64,000 bases of DNA from CALFMR01 sp035550595 (GCA_035550595.1 DASZOV010000053.1:1-64000), one strand, 5' to 3'; numbered from the stretch's first letter, positions 29,787 to 37,595 are shown. Translations and numbers: made by a program. Notes: generated by a model not told the origin, from the letters alone.

Positions 29787-30082
29787 CATCTGCCGAAGAG
29801 CGACTGGAGTTGCTGGAACGGCTGATTGCCTGCTCGCGGTGCAACCGCACGGGCGAATCGCTGAAGGAACCGTGTATTTGCGCTGACCGTGACGCGCTCG
29901 TGCAGGCACAGCGGTGGGCGATGGCTTGGAGGCGAGAACTCGAGATCGAGGAGCCGGACGACCACGATGGGGTGGAGTGCGGCACCTGCTACGACGGCGC
30001 GGTGGTCTGCGACACGTGCGATCACTGCGAGCAGCGCCACTGTCCAGACTGCGATCCGTGTGTACTGGAGGTAGTCAAGTGA
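29783..30082 (+). CDS. Cysteine-rich zinc-ribbon protein
   Basis: 99 aa from a GTG that overlaps the previous stop. CSRCN near the start and CGTCYDGAVVCDTCDHC, then CPDCDPC in the last third give at least four CxxC knuckles, similar to DnaJ-type zinc fingers. Function unknown. Confidence 0.6.
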   Translation: MTSAEERLELLERLIACSRCNRTGESLKEPCICADRDALVQAQRWAMAWRRELEIEEPDDHDGVECGTCYDGAVVCDTCDHCEQRHCPDCDPCVLEVVK

Positions 30083-30294
30083 CGGCCGCCTACGCCATCC
30101 GCGCGCACGGCTTCGCGTGGCCCTTCGAGCGCGACGCCTCCCGCGATCTCTACTGGTGGTCCCGCAACATCCCGACCTGCGAGACCTGCGGCGGCGAGTT
30201 GACCGGCTGGCATCCCGAGGGCGTGCCGCTCACGGACGGACATGTCGTGTGCGAGGGCTGTGCGCGGGCGTATCGGGTGGAGGACGCCGCGTGA
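30079..30294 (+). CDS. Small CxxC zinc-ribbon protein
   Basis: 71 aa from GTG 30079 (GTGA overlap). CETCG and CEGC pairs form one zinc ribbon; FAWPFERDASRDLYWWSR precedes it. Unknown function. Confidence 0.55.
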   Translation: MTAAYAIRAHGFAWPFERDASRDLYWWSRNIPTCETCGGELTGWHPEGVPLTDGHVVCEGCARAYRVEDAA

Positions 30295-30494
30295 TCACGG
30301 TCATTACTGTGGCTCTCGTGATTACAACATGGGCGCTGACCGTCTTCATCATCCGCGACATGTCACGACAGCGGCGTCAGTTGAGGCTCGTCACTGAACA
30401 GCGCAATTGGGCCATCGCCGCATTGAATGCGCTAGCACGCGGCGAGGCGCCGCCACCGGCTCCGGCGAGCGTGAAGGTGGAGGACGCAGCGTGA
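30291..30494 (+). CDS. Small membrane protein
   Basis: 67 aa from GTG 30291 (GTGA overlap). N-terminal TM helix (ITVITVALVITTWALTVFII) then a charged helix. Resembles small spanin- or holin-sized proteins but position in the early region argues against lysis. Unknown. Confidence 0.5.
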   Translation: MITVITVALVITTWALTVFIIRDMSRQRRQLRLVTEQRNWAIAALNALARGEAPPPAPASVKVEDAA

Positions 30495-30718
30495 CCGGAG
30501 TGCCTTGCTCTTGTGGCCGGATGTTCGTGTCGTCACACGCGCGTGATCGCCATCGCGATGTGTATCCGCACTGTGCTGACTGCGGCTGCCTGCTCCAGAA
30601 CGAGATCGATCGTGCCGCCGGAACGTGCTGCGCTTGCGAACACCTACGCGAGTGCAATGGCTGCGCGGCATCAGCTCACCGTGTCCATGGATTCGGTGGA
30701 TTCAGGGATCTGCGATGA
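30491..30718 (+). CDS. Cysteine-rich small protein
   Basis: 75 aa from GTG 30491 (GTGA overlap). Ten cysteines, including CADCGC and CCACEHLRECNGC, suggest two zinc sites. Unknown function. Confidence 0.5.
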   Translation: MTGVPCSCGRMFVSSHARDRHRDVYPHCADCGCLLQNEIDRAAGTCCACEHLRECNGCAASAHRVHGFGGFRDLR

Positions 30719-30969
30719 CGACGCTCTACGCCCATCCCGCCGACTGCCAGACGCTGCTCGCCTGCGACACCTGCGATCGGCTCTGCCAGGACAGCGGCAT
30801 CCGCACGGACGAAGTGGTCTGCGAGACGTGCCGGGATACCCGATGGGGCCAGTGTCGCCGGTGCTGCCGGTGGCTGCCGACCAAGCAACTGGCGAGCGAT
30901 GAGAGCGGATGGATCTGCACGGCGTGTGACGTGTGGGACGAGGACGACGACCGAAGGGAGACGAGATGA
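30715..30969 (+). CDS. Cysteine-rich zinc-finger protein
   Basis: 84 aa: CDTCDRLC, CETC, CRRCC and CTAC give four knuckles. Acidic end. ATGA overlap with neighbours. Unknown function. Confidence 0.55.
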   Translation: MTTLYAHPADCQTLLACDTCDRLCQDSGIRTDEVVCETCRDTRWGQCRRCCRWLPTKQLASDESGWICTACDVWDEDDDRRETR

Positions 30970-31346
30970 CCGGACTGGATCAGATTCGCGCGGGCCTGAC
31001 GGCGGAACTGGCGCGGCTCGACAGTGAGCGGGCACGCGTGCAGTCGGCGCTGGCCGCGTTGGGCGGGACGACGAGTAACGGGGGGGGGCGAGCACGGCAA
31101 AAGCGCGCGCCTCGCGGGTCGGTGACGGCGCGGATTCTGGAGGCGCTGCCCGCTGACGGGGCGACGATTCATCAGGCGGATCTCGGCCGTGCGGCTGGTA
31201 TTCGCGCGCAGCATGCCGCCGCATGCATAGCCCGACTGCTGAAAGCCGGCCGCATCGAGCGCGTCGACCGTGGCCTCTATCGCTGGCCAGCGCCAGCCGC
31301 GGCTATCAATCACGCGCCCGGCGAGTGGGTGTCACAGGTCTCCTAG
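30966..31346 (+). CDS. Winged-helix protein with coiled-coil start
   Basis: 126 aa: a helical start (RAGLTAELARLDSERARVQS), a glycine/basic linker coded by a run of nine G (31080-31088), then SVTARILEALPADGATIHQA with LGRAAGIRAQHAAACIARLL, a winged helix. Last gene of the overlapping train. Probable DNA-binding regulator. Confidence 0.6.
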   Translation: MTGLDQIRAGLTAELARLDSERARVQSALAALGGTTSNGGGRARQKRAPRGSVTARILEALPADGATIHQADLGRAAGIRAQHAAACIARLLKAGRIERVDRGLYRWPAPAAAINHAPGEWVSQVS

Positions 31347-31602
31347 TCGCTCGCGTAAGCGAGTGGGTAGCCGCGTGTCGGGCCGAGCGCGGGGAGATTC
31401 GGCCCTCTTCCTCGCGGCGCATGTAGCGATGCATGCGCGGCCGCATGACGCAGCGCAAAAACGGCTAATGGCCCGGATGACGATCCGCATCCCACAGCCG
31501 GCGCGCTGACGCGAGGGCCATTACTTTCGTCTCGCCGGCAATAGGGCCGGGAGACAGAACGGGCCTGACGGCTCGCAACCGTCAGGCCCCAGGAGAATCA
31601 AG
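31347..31602 (+). other. Noncoding leader with two hairpins before the recombination operon
   Basis: No gene. CTCGC-GTAA-GCGAG near 31355, a hairpin at 31529-31555 (GTCTCGCCGGC / GGCCGGGAGAC, imperfect), and a perfect 11-bp stem GGGCCTGACGG (31561-31571) / CCGTCAGGCCC (31579-31589) directly before AGGAG and ATG 31603. The last hairpin could hide or expose the ribosome site, or act as an attenuator. Confidence 0.5.
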
Positions 31603-31884
31603 ATGCACGCACAGGATAGCACGAGCGTCAGGCGGCAGGTGCTGATTCCGGGCAGCCGCGAGCGGGCACGGGCACAGCGGATGCTCGATGCGCTGCTCGC
31701 CGAGGCCGAGGCGGAAGTGCGCGATCAGTCCTACGACGGGCGCATGGACCTCGACGGGGTGCTGGCGCTCATGTTCGAGATCGTCTCGCGCCGCGGCGTG
31801 GGCGTCGTCTGCGCGGCGCTCGAAGCTGCGCCGGAGCGGCGGTTTCTGCAGCTCGACATCTGGCCGGCGACGGTGGGGGCGTAG
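31603..31884 (+). CDS. Hypothetical protein before ERF
   Basis: 93 aa: basic start, helical RARAQRMLDALLAEAEAEVR, then GVLALMFEIVSRRGVGVVCA. AGGAG upstream. Ends just before the ERF start. Likely part of the recombination operon; no family recognised. Confidence 0.65.
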   Translation: MHAQDSTSVRRQVLIPGSRERARAQRMLDALLAEAEAEVRDQSYDGRMDLDGVLALMFEIVSRRGVGVVCAALEAAPERRFLQLDIWPATVGA

Positions 31885-32559
31885 ATGGCTGAGTCCACCA
31901 CCGCGCCAGCCGTCTACCGAGCCATTGCGGGCGTCATCGACGATCTCGCCAGGATCGGCATTGGGAAAACGCGCCGCAACCAGCAGCAGAACTACGCCTT
32001 TCGCGGTATTGACGACGTGCTGAACACGTTGTCGCCGCTGCTGGCGAAACACGGCCTGGTCGTCGTGCCGCGCGTCACCGAGCGCACCGTGACCGAGCGC
32101 CACACGACGAAGGGCGGCGTGCTGTTCTGTGTCGTCATTGCGGCCGAGTTCGATTTCATCGCCGCTGAGGACGGCTCGATCCACACCGCGCGCATGTATG
32201 GCGAGGCGATGGATTCGGCCGACAAGGCGACAAACAAGGCGATGAGCGCGGCCTACAAATACGCCGCGTTTCAGGTGTTCTGCATCCCGACCGACGTCGA
32301 GGATGCGGACGCGGTGACGCACGACGTCGCCCCGCACGCGGCGCAGCCCACCGCGCCGAGCGTGCCCGATGGCTACACCGACTGGATCGACTGCATGACC
32401 GACACGGCGCAAGAAGGCACGACGGCGCTGACACGCGCCTGGTCGGACTCGCCCATCGAGTATCGTCGATATATCCGCGACCACGAAGAGGGGCGGTGGA
32501 CCGCGATCAGGAAGCTCGCCGAGGCGCGCGATACCTCGCATCCCGAGGCGGCGGCATGA
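31885..32559 (+). CDS. erf: ERF-family single-strand annealing protein
   Basis: 224 aa with the ERF core: GIGKTRRNQQQNYAFRGIDD, VLNTLSPLLAKHGLVVVPRV, YGEAMDSADKATNKAMSAAYKYA. ERF proteins anneal complementary single strands in phage recombination, as with P22 Erf. It is followed by a YqaJ-type exonuclease, the usual partner, with ATGA overlap. Confidence 0.9.
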   Translation: MAESTTAPAVYRAIAGVIDDLARIGIGKTRRNQQQNYAFRGIDDVLNTLSPLLAKHGLVVVPRVTERTVTERHTTKGGVLFCVVIAAEFDFIAAEDGSIHTARMYGEAMDSADKATNKAMSAAYKYAAFQVFCIPTDVEDADAVTHDVAPHAAQPTAPSVPDGYTDWIDCMTDTAQEGTTALTRAWSDSPIEYRRYIRDHEEGRWTAIRKLAEARDTSHPEAAA

Positions 32560-33224
32560 CGCGCTGCACGGTCCACAACGTGGCGCAGCGGTCGTCGGAG
32601 TGGTTCGCGCTCCGGGCCGGCAAGTTGACGGGCTCGCGCGCGGCGGCCGTGCTGGCGCGCATCAAGAGTGGCGAGGCGGCAGCGCGGCGCGATCTGCGGA
32701 TGCAGCTCGTGTGCGAACGGCTCAGCGGCCAGCCACAGGAAGACGGGTTCGTCTCGCCCGAGATGCGGCGCGGCATCGAACTCGAGCCCCGCGCGCTGGC
32801 CGCCTATGAGATCGTGACCGGCGCGCTTGCGCAGACGACCGGATTCCTGTCACTGCCGGATCTGATGGCGGGGTGCTCGCCGGACGGCTACGTCGGCGAC
32901 TTCGACACGCTCGTGTCGCTCAAGTGCCCGAAGACGGCCACGCACATCGGCTATCTCCGCGCGGGCACAATGCCGAGCGACTACGTGCCGCAGATGCTCC
33001 ACGAGCTGTGGATCACCGGCGCACGGGAATACCACTTCCTCAGTTTCGATGACCGGCTGCCGGAACGGTTGCAGACCTGCCTGATCCGCGTCCCGCGCGA
33101 CGAGCAGGCCGTGCAGGACTACGCGGACCAGGCGAAGCGGTTTCTCGCCGAAGTGGATCGCGAACTCGAAGCGCTCAACACGCTGGCCGACACGGCCGGC
33201 CAACTCATCAAGGCGGCGTCATGA
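32556..33224 (+). CDS. YqaJ-family (lambda Exo-like) exonuclease
   Basis: 222 aa. Family landmarks: RSSEWFALRAGKLTGSRAAA, RGIELEPRALAAYE, AGCSPDGYVGD (D110), and the strand VSLKCPK. In the PD-(D/E)xK core the usual glutamate before the lysine (ELKCP in lambda Exo) is serine (S121-L-K123). It would make 3' single strands for ERF to anneal. Activity should be checked because of the S121 change. Confidence 0.85.
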   Translation: MTRCTVHNVAQRSSEWFALRAGKLTGSRAAAVLARIKSGEAAARRDLRMQLVCERLSGQPQEDGFVSPEMRRGIELEPRALAAYEIVTGALAQTTGFLSLPDLMAGCSPDGYVGDFDTLVSLKCPKTATHIGYLRAGTMPSDYVPQMLHELWITGAREYHFLSFDDRLPERLQTCLIRVPRDEQAVQDYADQAKRFLAEVDRELEALNTLADTAGQLIKAAS

Positions 33225-33439
33225 ACGGCACACGCGAGAAGAATCCGGATGAGATCGGCGCGCTCTGGACGCGCACCACGCAGAAGGGCGATGAGTATTT
33301 GTCTGGCGAGATCAACGGCGATCCCGTCGTGATTTTCCAGACGCACAGTCGCAATCCGAAGGCCCCGACGTGGCGCGTCATGAAGGGGCGCCCACGCCAG
33401 CAAGCGCGGCCGTCGCGCGTGGATGACGTCGAGTATTGA
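33221..33439 (+). CDS. DUF736-like small protein
   Basis: 72 aa: PDEIGALWTRTTQKGDEYLS, GEINGDPVVIFQTHSRNPKA and PTWRVMKGRP follow the DUF736 layout of single-strand-DNA-linked mobile-element proteins. ATGA overlap with the exonuclease gene. Confidence 0.65.
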   Translation: MNGTREKNPDEIGALWTRTTQKGDEYLSGEINGDPVVIFQTHSRNPKAPTWRVMKGRPRQQARPSRVDDVEY

Positions 33440-33441
33440 TC

Positions 33442-33894
33442 ATGAGCGACGCCAAGCGCCCCACGGCATGGACCGGCTTTGTCGATGACGCCGGCATCTT
33501 CACGCTCGACCGTCGCCGCGATTTTGTCGCGTGGGTGAAACAGTTCGCCGGCCGCGAAGTGACGTTGACGCTCACCGAGCGCAAGCGGAAGCGCAGCCTT
33601 GAGCAGAACGCTTGGCTCTGGGGTGTGGCGCTGCCGGCCATCGCCGAGCACTGCGGTTACGACCATCACGAACACGAGCGGCTCCACTACGACCTGCTCG
33701 CTGTCCGGTTCGGGACCGTCGCTGTTGCACCGCTTATCCCTGGAGCGCCGCCGCGTATTGTGCCGGCACAGACCAGCTCGCCGATGAACACGCGCGAGTT
33801 CAGCGACTACATGGAATGGCTCGTCCGCTACGCCGCCGAGACGTTCGGCATCGTGATCCCGTTGCCGGACGAACGACATCAGGAGGCCGCATGA
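33442..33894 (+). CDS. NinB-like recombination protein
   Basis: 150 aa: LTLTERKRKRSLEQNAWLWG, VALPAIAEHCGYDHHEHERL, SSPMNTREFSDYMEWLVRYA, FGIVIPLPDE match the NinB/Orf pattern. Such proteins bind single-stranded DNA and aid recombination. ATG 33442 is chosen. ATGA overlap to the next gene. Confidence 0.75.
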   Translation: MSDAKRPTAWTGFVDDAGIFTLDRRRDFVAWVKQFAGREVTLTLTERKRKRSLEQNAWLWGVALPAIAEHCGYDHHEHERLHYDLLAVRFGTVAVAPLIPGAPPRIVPAQTSSPMNTREFSDYMEWLVRYAAETFGIVIPLPDERHQEAA

Positions 33895-34445
33895 CAATCC
33901 CGCTCGGATATTGCCAGTGTGGTTGTGGTCATAAGACGGCCATCTGCAACCGGAACTGGAAGCGATTCGGCTACGTGGCTGGTCAGCCGTTTAGATTTAT
34001 TCCAGGCCACAACCGGCGCGCAACGCGGAATCCGCGAGTTTACGTCAATCGGCGGGTTGCCGGCGATCCTCGCGGCACGGTTAACGAGCACGTCCTTGTC
34101 GCAGAGGCTGCGTTAGGGAAGCGTCTCCCGCGTAGTGCGCAGGTGCATCACGTGGATGGGAATCGCAGAAACAACACGCGCGCGAATCTGGTGATCTGCG
34201 AGAACCAGGCTTATCACCTCCTGCTGCACGTTAGAGCGCGAACCGTCGCGGCCGGAGGTGATCCAAATATTGAGCAGGTCTGCAGCGTATGCGGCAGCGT
34301 TAAGCCGCTCGATCAATTTGACCGCCAGCGGACGAACATCGGAACTGGCCGCACGTCACAGTGCAAAGGCTGCAAGGCGCGCTACTACAAGGTGTGGTAC
34401 GCGCGCCATGCCGAACGGCGCAAGGCCGCGAAGGAGGCCGCATGA
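33891..34445 (+). CDS. HNH endonuclease with C-terminal zinc ribbon
   Basis: 184 aa. The HNH core is AQVHHVDGNRRNNTRANLVI; a CQCGCG zinc motif precedes it and CSVCG with CKGC follow. Lower GC than neighbours, so it may be a recent homing-type insertion. Overlaps both neighbours by ATGA. Confidence 0.8.
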   Translation: MTIPLGYCQCGCGHKTAICNRNWKRFGYVAGQPFRFIPGHNRRATRNPRVYVNRRVAGDPRGTVNEHVLVAEAALGKRLPRSAQVHHVDGNRRNNTRANLVICENQAYHLLLHVRARTVAAGGDPNIEQVCSVCGSVKPLDQFDRQRTNIGTGRTSQCKGCKARYYKVWYARHAERRKAAKEAA

Positions 34446-34639
34446 CCTGCCCCACCTGTGACGGCCGCGGCTACCTCGAATACGAGCGTCCCGACCGCCT
34501 CGACGTCCAGCGCATCGCCTGCGAGGACTGCGGCGCGTGGATGGATGAGAACCCGCGCGAGGCCGGCGACGACGACGGCGTGGAATACAGCGACCCGCGC
34601 GATCCCTACGACGAGGTGGTGGACGCATGGAACCGCTGA
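34442..34639 (+). CDS. Small zinc-ribbon protein
   Basis: 65 aa: CPTCDGRGYLEYERPD and ACEDCG, then an acidic tail (DDDGVEYSDPRDPYDEVVDA). DnaJ-like cysteine repeats. Overlaps the next gene by 13 bp. Unknown function. Confidence 0.6.
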   Translation: MTCPTCDGRGYLEYERPDRLDVQRIACEDCGAWMDENPREAGDDDGVEYSDPRDPYDEVVDAWNR

Positions 34640-34956
34640 GGAAGCCCCGCCCGCGCGTGCTCACGCGAGCCGATAAAGCCCGCGAGAAAGATCGGCAGTA
34701 TCGGCAGGCGCATGTGTTCGTCTGTCGTCGCGACGGCGGCAAGTGCCGCGTGTGCGGCCGCCCTGGCTCTCAGGCCCACCACATCGTCTACCGCTCACAC
34801 GGCGGGAAGGACGAGCCGGGGAATCTCGTGTGGACGTGCCTCAACTGCCATCGGCTCATCCACGCCAAGGTGGTGCTCGTGAGCTACGACCCAAAGCATC
34901 CGGCGCAGTCGATCCGCTTCGCGCGGAATCCCGAATGGGACGAGGCGAGCGCGTGA
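34627..34956 (+). CDS. HNH endonuclease
   Basis: 109 aa: CRVCGRPGSQAHHIVYRSHG, GNLVWTCLNCHRLIHAK contain the HNH core with zinc cysteines. Small stand-alone HNH nuclease, common in phages. Confidence 0.85.
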   Translation: MEPLRKPRPRVLTRADKAREKDRQYRQAHVFVCRRDGGKCRVCGRPGSQAHHIVYRSHGGKDEPGNLVWTCLNCHRLIHAKVVLVSYDPKHPAQSIRFARNPEWDEASA

Positions 34957-35189
34957 TGCCTGGCGCCTGCTCGTTCCGTGGCTGTCACCGCGTCGCGACC
35001 ACGGGCCGCTGGTGCGACGAGTGCCGCATCCGCGAGCGCCAACGCAAGCGGCAACGCCGCGCCTGGCACCGCGAGCGGATGCGGATGCATCGGGCGATGG
35101 CGCGCGAGGACATGCCGGCGAGCGTCATCGAGCAGGCCCTCCGGCGACTGGACGCGGCGCGCAATCTGCGCCGCTGGACGAGCGAGTAA
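34956..35189 (+). CDS. Small basic zinc protein
   Basis: 77 aa: CSFRGCHRVATTGRWCDECR and a very basic helix (RQRKRQRRAWHRERMRMHRA). TGATG overlap. Possibly DNA-binding. Confidence 0.55.
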   Translation: MPGACSFRGCHRVATTGRWCDECRIRERQRKRQRRAWHRERMRMHRAMAREDMPASVIEQALRRLDAARNLRRWTSE

Positions 35190-35208
35190 CACCGAGAGGA
35201 GTCCGATA

Positions 35209-36150
35209 GTGTGCAATTTCCTGAGCGCCGTCGTGCTGCGGAACGGTCACGTCCTGACCCATCCGATGCTCGACCATCACAGCGACCTGATCACATATTT
35301 CAAGCTGCCGGACACGTCGGCCTATCACCAGCACTTCGCGAAGGTCGAGTTGACGCCGGTGGACTGGATGGACGTCAACACGTGGCGCTTCCGGCTCGAC
35401 GAGGAATCCGCGCCGGGCTGGTGGGAGGACGTCGCGGCTGCGGCGGAAAAGGAACTCCGCACACGCGCGAACGCGATGATCCTCCGCGACGGTGAGCACG
35501 AGTTGATCGTTGATGGCTGCTGGATCGTGGGCGGCACCGCCAAGATCCGCGACATCCGCAGCGGCCGAATCGTGCGCGTGCAGGACACCGCCGCGCTGTC
35601 CGGCGTGTGGGGCTCGGCGCAAGTGTCCGGCGTGTGGGGCTCGGCGCAAGTGTCCGACGTGCGGGACTCGGCGCAAGTGTCCGGCGTGTGGGACTCGGCG
35701 CAAGTGTCCGACGTGTGGGGCTCGGCGCGGGTGTCCGGCGTGGGGGGCTCGGCGCGGGTGTCCGTCGTGGGGGACTCGGCGCAAGTGTCCGCCGTGGGGG
35801 GCTCGGCGCGGGTGTCCGGCGTGTGGGGCTCGGCGCAAGTGTCCGACGTGTGGGGCTCGGCGCAAGTGTCCGACGTGCGGGACTCGGCGCAAGTGTCCGA
35901 CGTGCGGGACTCGGCGCGGGTGTCCAACGTGCGGGGCTCGGCGCAAGTGTCCAACGTGTGGGGCTCGGCGCAAGTGTCCGACGTGCGGGACTCGGCGCGG
36001 GTGTCCAACGTGCGGGGCTCGGCGCGGGTGTCCGGCGTGGGGCCGGATGTCGTGCTCGACGCCAGCGCGAAGACCCATTGCGCTGACGCGCCAGCGCCGG
36101 CCGCCGCGCCAACACCGAAGAAAACGCGCACGCGAAAGGCGAAGTCATGA
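35209..36150 (+). CDS. Protein with 16 tandem 9-residue repeats
   Basis: 313 aa from GTG 35209 with AGAGGAG upstream. The N-terminal domain (about 1-125: CNFLSAVVLRNGHVLTHPML, WWEDVAAAAEKEL, MILRDGEHELIVDGCWIVGG) is a recognisable phage-protein type of unknown role. Residues about 130-273 are sixteen repeats of [VL]S[GDNVA]V[WRG][GD]SA[QR], which should stack as a beta-solenoid. The C-terminus is lysine-rich. The second residue is Cys, as in N-terminal-nucleophile hydrolases, but no such fold is confirmed. Located in the early region, not among the tail genes. Confidence 0.75.
   Translation: MCNFLSAVVLRNGHVLTHPMLDHHSDLITYFKLPDTSAYHQHFAKVELTPVDWMDVNTWRFRLDEESAPGWWEDVAAAAEKELRTRANAMILRDGEHELIVDGCWIVGGTAKIRDIRSGRIVRVQDTAALSGVWGSAQVSGVWGSAQVSDVRDSAQVSGVWDSAQVSDVWGSARVSGVGGSARVSVVGDSAQVSAVGGSARVSGVWGSAQVSDVWGSAQVSDVRDSAQVSDVRDSARVSNVRGSAQVSNVWGSAQVSDVRDSARVSNVRGSARVSGVGPDVVLDASAKTHCADAPAPAAAPTPKKTRTRKAKS
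35596..36027 (+). repeat. 27-bp coding minisatellite, 16 units
   Basis: Sixteen contiguous 27-bp units. The framework TCG-GCG and GTG-TCC is almost invariant at the base level. Changes fall in codon 3 (GGC, GAC, AAC, GTC, GCC), codon 5 (TGG, CGG, GGG), codon 6 (GGC or GAC) and codon 9 (CAA or CGG). Because no unit contains a stop in any frame, long spurious frames cover it on both strands. Confidence 0.9.
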
Positions 36151-36413
36151 TCCGCGCCCTCCATCAGCGGCTCTGCCGCCACGACTACCAGACCGAGCGC
36201 GACGAGACGGGCCTCGTGCTGCGCTGCGGCAAGTGCGGCAAGACGACGCCCTACGGGCTCGTCGACCGCAACCTGACCGATCGACTGTGCGCGCGCATGG
36301 ATGCGGCGCGGGCCGAGATGGCGGCGGAAGCCAAGCGCCGAGAAGACGCGCGCAAGTACGCCGAGTGGCGGCGCGGACAGGGCGCCGCCGTGATTCAGAT
36401 GCGGCAGCGATGA
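36147..36413 (+). CDS. Hypothetical protein with CxxC pair
   Basis: 88 aa: LRCGKCGKTTPYGLVDRNLT, then a long helix of A, R and E. ATGA overlap with the repeat-protein stop. Unknown function. Confidence 0.6.
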   Translation: MIRALHQRLCRHDYQTERDETGLVLRCGKCGKTTPYGLVDRNLTDRLCARMDAARAEMAAEAKRREDARKYAEWRRGQGAAVIQMRQR

Positions 36414-36667
36414 GCCACACCACGAGACGACGCAGTCGTAGCCACTGGACGCCGAGCAAGAAGGCCGCGGTCGAACGCGCCTTGATGCCGATCCGCAGCA
36501 GCCATTGCGGAAAGAAAGTCGCGCATCCGAGCAAGGCCGTGGCGAGCGGCGTGATCCGGGTGATGGCGCAGAAGGACAAGGGGCACGGATTGAGCCCATA
36601 TAAGTGCGCGGTCTGTCGCGCGTGGCACATCGGACACGCGCATCGCCGCGCGGCAGTGAAGCGGTAA
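36410..36667 (+). CDS. Small basic zinc protein
   Basis: 85 aa: arginine-rich start (HTTRRRSRSHWTPSKKAAVE) and YKCAVCRAWHIGHAH, a C-C-H-H set like a small zinc finger. ATGA overlap. Probably nucleic-acid binding. Confidence 0.6.
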   Translation: MSHTTRRRSRSHWTPSKKAAVERALMPIRSSHCGKKVAHPSKAVASGVIRVMAQKDKGHGLSPYKCAVCRAWHIGHAHRRAAVKR

Positions 36668-36718
36668 GGACGGACACATGACGACGACTCCCCAGGTCGG
36701 ACGCGGGTAGGTGAGCCG

Positions 36719-37582
36719 ATGGCACGAGGACGCATGATTTCGTGTTCTCTCAGCGTGTCCGAGAAATTCGCGGCGCTCTATACGCAGGCCGGCGAACTCG
36801 CCGAGTTCTGCCAGGCCCTTTATCCGCTGCTCGTCGTCCACAGCGACGACTTCGGCCGGCAACATGGCGATCCGTTCACGGTCAAGCTCGCGTGCCTGCC
36901 AATCTCGCCGCGGCCATTGGAAGACTTCGACCGCGCGCTCGACCATTTGGACGCCGTTGGGCTCATCGCGCGCTATGTCGTCGACGGCAAGCGCTACATC
37001 CAGATCGAGAAGTTCGACGAGCATCAATCAAGTCTCCATAAGCGCACGAAGTCGAAGTTGCCAGCATTCAATGAGTTACAGGATCTTCCGGGAATTTCCG
37101 GGAATTTCCGGGAAACTCCGGGAATTTCCGGGTCAAGAGAAGAGAACAGAACGGAAGAGAAGAGAACGGAAGTACCTCGGGAGATGAAAGATCCATCTCC
37201 ATCGGTTGCGCCGTCGGCTCGCAAAGAACGCAAGCCGAACGCCGCGCCGACGCGGGAACTCCTGACCGAATTCGATCGGCTTCATCGCCAGCATCTCGGC
37301 GCACCAGCGGTGATTCAGGGCGGCAAAGACGCCGCGCTCATCGCCCGCCTCTGGCGCAGCCACGGCGAGCGCGTGAGGCCGCTCATGGCTGCATTCTTCT
37401 CGTCGCCAGACCCGTTTATTCGCTCGGCGGGCTACACCGTCGGCCTGTTCGTGACACAAGCCGCGAAGCTCATCGCGCAATCGCGTCCGCCCGCTCGCGC
37501 TTCGCCGCGCCTCGAAACGGTCGCCGAGATGCGGGCACGAATGGCGGCCGAAGATGCCGCGACGGACACGACCACACACTGA
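36719..37582 (+). CDS. Phage replication initiator, lambda O-like
   Basis: 287 aa. N-terminal winged-helix-like domain: SVSEKFAALYTQAGELAEFC, YPLLVVHSDDFGRQHGDPF, LDAVGLIARYVVDGKRYIQI, as in phage O/DnaD-type initiators. A repetitive linker (about 122-160) is coded by the iterons. The C-terminal helical part (about 180-287) would contact DnaB. GTAGGTGAG lies before ATG 36719. The DnaB gene follows 13 bp downstream, the lambda O-P-like arrangement. Confidence 0.8.
   Translation: MARGRMISCSLSVSEKFAALYTQAGELAEFCQALYPLLVVHSDDFGRQHGDPFTVKLACLPISPRPLEDFDRALDHLDAVGLIARYVVDGKRYIQIEKFDEHQSSLHKRTKSKLPAFNELQDLPGISGNFRETPGISGSREENRTEEKRTEVPREMKDPSPSVAPSARKERKPNAAPTRELLTEFDRLHRQHLGAPAVIQGGKDAALIARLWRSHGERVRPLMAAFFSSPDPFIRSAGYTVGLFVTQAAKLIAQSRPPARASPRLETVAEMRARMAAEDAATDTTTH
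37081..37180. other. Candidate replication origin: 10-bp iterons plus purine tract
   Basis: Units GGAATTTCCG at 37091-37100, 37101-37110, GGAAACTCCG at 37111-37120, GGAATTTCCG at 37121-37130, with partial units on both sides. An almost pure purine tract (37131-37172) with repeated AGAGAAGAGAAC follows. Iterons inside an initiator gene followed by a strand-biased tract match the design of the lambda origin. Confidence 0.7.
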
Positions 37583-37595
37583 CGGGAGCAGACGA

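Noticed and set aside
35596..36027. CRISPR array
   Set aside because: The repeats are contiguous without spacers and keep a coding frame; no cas genes are present.
36678..36710. Ten-codon leader peptide before the O-like gene
   Set aside because: Too short to support and without clear signals.
35125..36725. Long minus-strand frames over the 27-bp repeats
   Set aside because: They exist only because the repeat unit has no stop in any frame. The plus-strand frame has a ribosome site, a recognisable N-terminal domain and operon overlaps.
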